From assembly GCA_036877525.1 (NCBI GenBank), contig JAZGTH010000015.1:6595001-6659000 (forward strand): a DNA stretch of 64,000 nt, written 5' to 3'. The notes below the pieces were generated by a model that was not told the DNA's origin, made no database searches, and saw only the letters and a program-made list of their open reading frames with translations. Both the position numbers and the translations under genes were made by a program. Of this stretch, positions 59,601 to 64,000 are shown one piece after another (position 1 is the first letter of the stretch; each line of letters starts with the position of its first letter). This DNA comes from Chromobotia macracanthus (lineage: Eukaryota; Chordata; Actinopteri; Cypriniformes; Botiidae).

Positions 59601-62600
59601 ATCATAAAGGAAAACATTTTGTTAGATCAGACTGTTACATTTGGTCACTACAGATCAGTTTGTTTCATGCTTTTGCAAAACGCAGTATGACTCTATGAGA
59701 GGGGCAACAGCAGTGTGAAAAACTGTTTTCTGTTCAGTCTCTATACTCCCAACAAAGCTACTTATAGAGAAAAGCTTGTTTGGAAAATCTTCTCAAAAGA
59801 CTCGAGCTGTTTTCAAGCTGAAACAGACAAACTGTCTTTCTCTGCAGCCTTTCCTAACTTATTGCCAACCCACGGTTGTCTGTGGGCTGTGTATTCATCG
59901 TATTCCAAGTCACGGTGTAAATCGAACTTAGTCTCTTCACATCCATGTGAAACATTTTGCTGATGTACAGTAAATAAAGTTCTTTGTTTATATGTCACAC
60001 ATGACACTGTAGGTTTATTAAGTCAGTGCTGCATCTCTCCGATTGACATTTGTGTTTCTGAGTGTGAAATGTGCTCCTCTCCTTTTCTTCTCTTATTCTG
60101 AATGCTTTAAGACGTTGAGAAAGAAAGGCTTTAACGGTTGCAACAGTCCAGAGCCAGACGGGGATGATTCGATCGACCAGAGTCCGTTACAAGAGGACAA
60201 ATACCGCAAGAACGAAGAGTTGGACATCCTCTTCAAACGCTATGGAGTGAGTATCCATCTTTACATTGTCATTCTAACCTCCCTCCTTCTCTTTCTTCCC
60301 CTCTTTTTTCTCTCCTGTCCTCTGTCGGAAATAAACAAAGGCTCTAAACAAGAAAGAGCATCGGGATTCAGAGAGCCCGGACCCCGAGGAGCCCTTCTCC
60401 CTCACGCCTCGCACTGAGGAGAAGTACAAAAAGATAGATGAAGAATTTGATAAAATGATGCAGAGCTATAGACTTTCAGTGAGTACCTGTGTGAAGAGGC
60501 CTGCTGTCGGCCCAGCAACCAACTCACAAAGCCTGCTGTCAGCCCGGCAACCAACTCACCGAGCACCTAGCAACCATTTCTCACCCCTTCCTGTTCCCAC
60601 CACCCCTAAATACCTTCTGAATGTGTGTTTGGCCAAGGCAAGGGCAGTTAGAGCTGGTGACGTGTGGGCTGTGACGCTTTGATCCGCGAAATCCAGTTTA
60701 CGGAATGGTGAAGCACTGTGGCTGATTTATTGTTGTTTTCGGTCTGCTGTTGTTTTGTGTTTTCCGTGACGACTGATGCTTGTATCGTGTTGTATGCCAG
60801 GAATAGACTACTGACTCATCTGGGTCCCGTTTCAGGCGTTGGTGAAGATGATTTTCATTAAAGCGCTGTCAGGAATGCTTTATGCATGAGCTCTGCATGA
60901 GGAATCTCCTCTCAAGAGGAGAAGAAATGGGAACATGTAGCTCACTATCTCTGCGTATCGTGGGCCTGAGTTTGATGTAGCTTTAACATTGTTACGCTTA
61001 TGTTGTAAACATGATTCAACATGATGTGGGCAGCAAAGATTGGTTACATTTATGCATTTGGCAGATGCTTTTATCTAAAGTGACTTGCAGCGTGTTCAGG
61101 TTATGTATTTTATCAGCAGGGTGTTCCCTGGGAGTTGAACCTGTGACCTTGGTGTTGCCAACGCCGTGCTCTGCCATTTGTTTATAGTACAGCAGCTAGG
61201 GTTCCTCTTCCTTTGTAATTCTAATGAGTATAGAAGTTGGTAATTTACAGCAGCTTGTAGGGATGTCTGAAGTACTGCAGTAAAACATTAAACCAAGCTT
61301 AATACAAATTTGTTCTAACAAGAAAATTGCTCCAAATCTTTTCAGAGTTCTCAGTTACTGTTGACTTGTGAAATGTAAAAACTTAAAACTTAATTGAGAA
61401 ATACTTGAATAGTATATGCCAGTTTTTAATTTAATTTGTTAAAATTTATATTAGTATATAGTTGTGTTACTATTTATATTACAACATACTCAACTTTTTA
61501 AATAACAGAATGTTTTCTGTAGCATGTTTGTTTTTGCTGTGGAGTCTAGATTGGACCAAATTACACTGGTTTTAATGTTGACTGCTAAAATATGATATTA
61601 GGAAGTCCAGAGTAGCCTGCTAGGAATGTTTTGGAAATATTTTAAAATCGTTTTGTCATGACTCATGTAATTAAGGGTCTGTTTTCCTCTTGCGCCTCTC
61701 ACACTCTCCGTTCACGACTGTCCGTTCACAGGCTATAGCACAAACAGAGGCGTACAGCATCTCTCTCTTTCTCTGCCACATAATCCCAGCACAAGTGCCT
61801 GAGGAAGCAAAGCTAAAACCATAATCCCTCTCACTTGGGACACCCAGCACCATGTGTAGTGCAAGCTCTCCTTTAACAGGCCTGAAAATGATCAGTTTGT
61901 AATGAGTTTTTAGATATTCCCCACTAACTGTGAGACTTGGCTGTGCTTACAGGCTGGATTGTCTAGAGGGAACCTTTTCTGATAGAGATATTAAGGGAAT
62001 TTTTCATTCTGATAATGTTTTAATATCAACTCTCACGATAAAGAAAGTAATTATATTTCCGTCTTTTAAATATATTTCAGTGTTACCTAAATCAAGTTAT
62101 TAAATTGACTTTGATACATCAGTATTTAGGTATGTCTCAATCAGGATTATGTATTGCAGGCATTTGGAGAATGATTAGGCCTCACGACAGTGCATACTGT
62201 ACATTACTGTTGAACCCCTCCCCCGACATTAGCCAATCAGAAGACACTCAGAGATGATGACCGACTGACCAATAGAGATCTAATAAGAATTTGATTGGCT
62301 CACATTTTTTTCTAACCGATCAGTCTTTCCCACTTTACCAGTTATCAAGTCTCAGCCCTGTCAAAGTCTATCGCATGCTTGTGTCTAGACGGGGATTATC
62401 TCGAATCAGTTACAGCCATCTTGAGTTGTTGAAAATACATTTAGATGCACAAGATTCCAGTGTTTCATGCTAGATTTGGAATGCAGCATGCTAGATTTAT
62501 TTTGACTATGTATATGTGTTTAAAGGTGGTGTGTTTAGGTAGATTATTGTTGCTGTTTGGTTCGGTGTGCTCTATATTAGAACCCAGTTGCTGACCTCGC

Positions 62601-64000
62601 ACTAATGATCGTCCCATGCCCTCCGCACCACCACCCCTTCACCTTGCCTGGCCTGAGTGCAATGCTGGAACTTAGTTGCTGGCTGAGCCAATAGTATGCT
62701 ATACAACATGGATTACTAATGGGCCTTCTCGCTAACAATTTAGCTTGTAAGAATGTTTCCCTAACGTTTCCATCAGATAACAAAAATGTTACAAATGTTA
62801 TTTTGAAAGTTTTAGGAACGTTATATATAGTTATATATATAGTTCTACTAATTAGAGAACGTTAGCCATTGTTTTGAGAATGCTCCCTGCTCCCTGGAGA
62901 TTTACAATGGAGTCAGAGTTGTTTTCCCCATCTAAAGCTAATTTATCTAGTATGTTTGAATAAGATGCCTTATAATGTATCAGTACTGATTTTAATGTGT
63001 ATTTAACCCAGATTATTGCTTTCAAAAGGCTTTGGTAGTGGCCCTAGTGAGGGATTGCTGTTTGGGTTCTCATTATTTTATTGCATTGGGAGTCTCTTTG
63101 AAAATAACACTAGGAGCCCCACAGTGTGCTGGTATATTAACACTGTAGGAGGCTAAAACCCCACAGACAACTCTTAAGGAGTTTAGGGACCATAATCTCC
63201 GCACATCAAAATATTATTATTTTTTGCTGAAGCTCAGAAAGAGAGAGATGAGTACAGGAAGAAGGACAGAGCAACAGCCAGACTCCATAATACTCTGTCA
63301 AACTGGGTCCTACTCAGGAGGCCTAGTGTGGCCCACATTCTAAATTTAGAGGCCCTGGTTTTGCTGAGGATCATGGGAAATTGGGTCTCCGTCAGAGCAT
63401 CTGGACAGTTTGAGTCCACTGATTGCAGAAACTAGCTAATTGATTGCGCTTCAAAAAGCTTAAGAACAAAGATCAGGAGTTGCCACATGTCCCTTGTTTA
63501 AAACACCTGAGCCTTCCCCTCCCTGCGCTGGGGGTTATTCCCAAGGGCCATATTAGCAGTTAAAAGGCAGCTATCTCACACCACAACTGAGTATAATTTT
63601 GACCCACAAAAAACATAGGCCTAGTGTTTTCTTTCCAAATACAGATTATATCGGATTTAAAAACAAGCCAAATCAAGTTCATATGCCTGTTTGTTTCACT
63701 TTCAGCCTGGGTTACACTTTTCAAATGCAATGTACAAGAATGGCTCATTTTTTCCTTAAATCATAAGAAATTAACTCTGCACTCCAACTCCTCACATGCT
63801 TCACGTGCTCTGCTTTGGAGATGTTTGCACAGGTCACTGCATGCTATTAAAACACAGTATGTTTTATGTTGCATTTGGGCGTGTGAGCGGATGGCGTCAT
63901 AAAGCACATGCGGGTGCCCGAGCGTGTGTGGTGACATCACTAATTGGTTCTTCTCTATCTCTGCTTTCTCAGTCCACAGTGCCACCGCCCACTTTTTCCA
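51933..64000 (+). CDS. mef2d: mef2d, MADS-box factor (5' part, runs off edge)
   Basis: Myocyte enhancer factor 2D, a nuclear transcription factor that binds YTA(A/T)4TAR as a dimer and drives muscle and neuronal genes. Segments: 51933-51986, 53955-54158, then either 60112-60246 (alpha1) or 60341-60478 (alpha2), then 63973 onward. All junctions are phase 0 with consensus GT/AG. Residues 1-57 are the MADS box ([20 protein letters not shown] core) and 58-86 the MEF2 domain (HSNKLFQY, YNEPHESRTNADIIE). Domain sequence and the alpha exons identify MEF2D rather than A or C. The transactivation part lies beyond 64000. No frameshift or stop is seen. Confidence 0.96.
51987..53954 (+). other. mef2d: mef2d intron 2
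   Basis: A 1.97-kb intron splitting the MADS box after residue 18, as in other MEF2 genes. It contains a C-run at about 52310-52317 and an RFX-like GTTGCC-ATT-GGTTAC near 53174. No gene is present. Confidence 0.9.
53955..54158 (+). CDS. mef2d: mef2d exon 3: MADS box and MEF2 domain
   Basis: The acceptor TTCTCTCTGCAG ends at 53954; the donor GAG|GTAATA follows 54158. The 68 codons (residues 19-86) run from [17 protein letters not shown] to NADIIE. They cover the DNA-contacting and dimerising MADS core and the whole MEF2 domain that docks co-factors such as class IIa HDACs, p300 and Cabin. No substitutions from the vertebrate MEF2D consensus as I know it. The frame continues into the intron for 74 codons, which is not coding. 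Confidence 0.97.
55100..55290. mobile_element. Dispersed repeat fragment
   Basis: TCTTGTTTAAAGCACACAA through AGAACAAGAAAAAACTACTT to TGTGCAGTTTTGCTTAAG resembles a fish repeat built on TTCTTGTTTTAAG / AACAAGA phrases. Family name uncertain. Confidence 0.45.
56654..56685 (+). repeat. (TG)16 microsatellite
   Basis: An uninterrupted TG dinucleotide run of 32 bases, likely polymorphic. Confidence 0.97.
57000..57339. mobile_element. AAGGGATAGTTC-type MITE, copy 3
   Basis: The left end TAAGGGATAAATCACTCAAA and the right end TTTTAGTGAACTATTTCTTTA are inverted copies. The interior keeps TTTACTCATCCTCATGTCGT and AACACAAAAGC. It is more diverged than the copy at 43098-43374. Confidence 0.75.
57574..58151. 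mobile_element. 578-bp inverted-repeat element
   Basis: The left end AAGCCCTGTTTACATTCAGA and the right end TCAGTGTGAACGGGGCTT are inverted copies about 570 bp apart. The interior contains ACCATTGGTGGGC and CCCATTGGTGGGTGCCAC, themselves near-repeats. No transposase frame. Probably a non-autonomous DNA transposon. Confidence 0.7.
60112..60246 (+). CDS. mef2d: mef2d alternative exon alpha1
   Basis: The acceptor after TGAATGCTTTAAG gives an exon of 45 codons starting TLRKKGFNGC and ending FKRYG, with donor GGA|GTGAGT. This is the ubiquitous alpha1 exon, residues 87-131. The wording FNGC-SPEPDG and the DILFKRYG end fit MEF2D, not A or C. In mammals alpha1 has 46 codons and a PKA-site serine (RRASEEL, Ser121). 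Here the stretch is YRKNEELD, one codon shorter and without that serine. PKA at that serine helps alpha1 recruit HDAC repression in mammals. Confidence 0.95.
60247..60340 (+). promoter_or_regulatory. mef2d: 94-nt intron enforcing alpha1/alpha2 choice
   Basis: The intron between the two alpha exons is only 94 nt. A branch-point-like TTCTAAC puts its A at 60277, just 31 nt from the alpha1 donor. A 50-nt pyrimidine tract and an AG-free stretch of 63 nt then lead to the alpha2 acceptor AAACAAAG. A branch point this close to the donor should block direct alpha1-alpha2 joining, so the exons are mutually exclusive by geometry. Confidence 0.6.
60341..60478 (+). CDS. mef2d: mef2d alternative exon alpha2 (muscle)
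   Basis: 46 codons starting ALNKKEHRDSESPDPEE and ending DKMMQSYRLS, with donor TCA|GTGAGT. It matches the muscle-specific alpha2 exon of MEF2D (mammalian form ALNKKHRECESPE and MMQSYRLA), so the alternative exon pair predates the fish-mammal split. Alpha2 isoforms lack the PKA-regulated segment and activate late muscle genes. Same phase and nearly same length as alpha1, so swapping keeps the frame. Two RBFOX motifs lie 405 nt downstream. Confidence 0.95.
60499..60562 (+). repeat. 32-bp tandem duplication next to alpha2 donor
   Basis: Two copies of a unit starting GCCTGCTGTC and containing CAGCAACCAACTCAC / CGGCAACCAACTCAC begin at 60499 and 60531, only 21 nt downstream of the alpha2 5' splice site. 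It doubles any splicing signal it holds. Confidence 0.85.
60883..60899 (+). promoter_or_regulatory. mef2d: Paired RBFOX sites (TGCATG x2)
   Basis: TGCATG occurs at 60883-60888 and 60894-60899, 11 bp apart, both followed by AG, about 405 nt into the intron downstream of alpha2. RBFOX proteins bound downstream of an exon promote its inclusion, and RBFOX is known to drive Mef2d alpha2 in mouse myoblasts. The sites thus fit a conserved switch. Confidence 0.65.
61043..61178 (-). mobile_element. tRNA-derived SINE
   Basis: On the minus strand the element starts with a tRNA-like head: A box TGGCAGAGCAC (61176-61166) and B box GGTTCAACTCC (61141-61131). Its tail reads TGCAAGTCACTTTAGATAAA then GCATCTGCCAAATGCATAAA. 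Tail and head wording match the abundant cyprinid tRNA-SINE family. The copy is nearly intact. Confidence 0.8.
62729..62893. mobile_element. CCCAGCTAAC-type MITE, reversed copy
   Basis: GCTAACAATTTAGCTTGTAAG then TTTCCATCAGATAACAAAAAT and TTTTGAAAGTTTTAGGAACG read as the reverse complement of the copies at 13994 and 16041. Degenerate right end. Confidence 0.6.
63973..64000 (+). CDS. mef2d: mef2d next exon (start only)
   Basis: The acceptor TCTGCTTTCTCAG ends at 63972. The nine complete codons visible read STVPPPTFS, matching the MEF2D segment that follows the alpha exon (mammalian STVPAPNF). This is the start of the proline/serine-rich activation region. The exon continues past the window edge. 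Confidence 0.93.

Larger units (their letters stand above)
54159..60111 (+). other. mef2d: mef2d intron 3
   Basis: A 5.95-kb intron. It holds a (TG)16 microsatellite, two inverted-repeat elements and a dispersed-repeat fragment at about 55100-55290 (listed separately), GT/GC alternating stretches at about 55545-55600 and 59341-59366, and a CCAC-rich purine stretch around 58850-59330. No exon other than the flanking ones is supported. Confidence 0.9.
60479..63972 (+). other. mef2d: mef2d intron after alpha exons
   Basis: A 3.5-kb intron. It starts with a 32-bp tandem duplication (60499-60560), then the RBFOX pair, a SINE and a MITE. The rest shows no gene. Confidence 0.9.

Noticed and set aside
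1..64000. CRISPR arrays, bacterial operons, integrated virus or autonomous transposon
   Set aside because: No regularly spaced repeats, no prokaryotic gene structure, and no reverse transcriptase, integrase or transposase frame was seen on either strand.

Overview
The window is nuclear DNA from a vertebrate, most likely a cypriniform (carp/zebrafish-like) teleost. It is AT-rich, gene-poor and intron-rich. It carries many short terminal-inverted-repeat elements and a tRNA-derived SINE of types I associate with cyprinid genomes (recognised from memory, not searched). Nothing suggests bacterial, viral or organellar DNA. Open frames of 60-176 codons outside the genes below look like chance.

Two loci can be named. 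(1) A mir-9 hairpin lies on the minus strand at 17266-17353, with both mature arms complete and the stem base closest to mir-9-1. Well-formed minus-strand splice signals around it outline a spliced host transcript: candidate exons at 21469-21746, 19898-19941 and 17121-17161, and a terminal exon from 8949 down to an AATAAA near 8495. The hairpin sits in an intron about 100 nt before the acceptor of the 17121-17161 exon. That exon has an ATG in good context, and its open frame joins in phase to the terminal exon, giving a candidate 46-residue micropeptide. (2) The 5' half of mef2d (MADS-box transcription factor) lies on the plus strand. It has a promoter/5'UTR exon ending at 33307 (inferred), an 18-kb intron, the start-codon exon ending at 51986, the MADS/MEF2-domain exon at 53955-54158, the alternative exons alpha1 (60112-60246) and alpha2 (60341-60478), and the start of the next exon at 63973. 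The gene runs off the right edge.

Region by region: 1-8480 is intergenic with repeats and one conserved-looking block (5560-5940). 8480-26400 is the mir-9 host transcription unit, with several GC-balanced, non-repetitive blocks that look like conserved enhancers, including three POU octamers in 36 bp at 11755-11790. A wide-spaced REST (RE1) site lies at 26365-26390. 28370-28720 is another enhancer-like block. 29.3-30.3 kb holds three strong CTCF motifs in divergent orientation, just where a boundary between the mir-9 domain and mef2d would be expected. 32.9-33.3 kb is the mef2d promoter, with two CCAAT boxes exactly 30 bp apart. 33.3-51.6 kb is mef2d intron 1, with minisatellites, a poly(A)/poly(T) tract and a 154-bp tandem duplication. 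52-64 kb is the coding part.

The two loci fit together biologically. mir-9 is a neural miRNA in a feedback loop with REST. MEF2 genes are neural and muscle regulators, and mir-9 genes lie near MEF2 paralogues in mammals (MIR9-1 by MEF2D, MIR9-2 by MEF2C), so this looks like an ancient linkage. All statements about other species are from memory.
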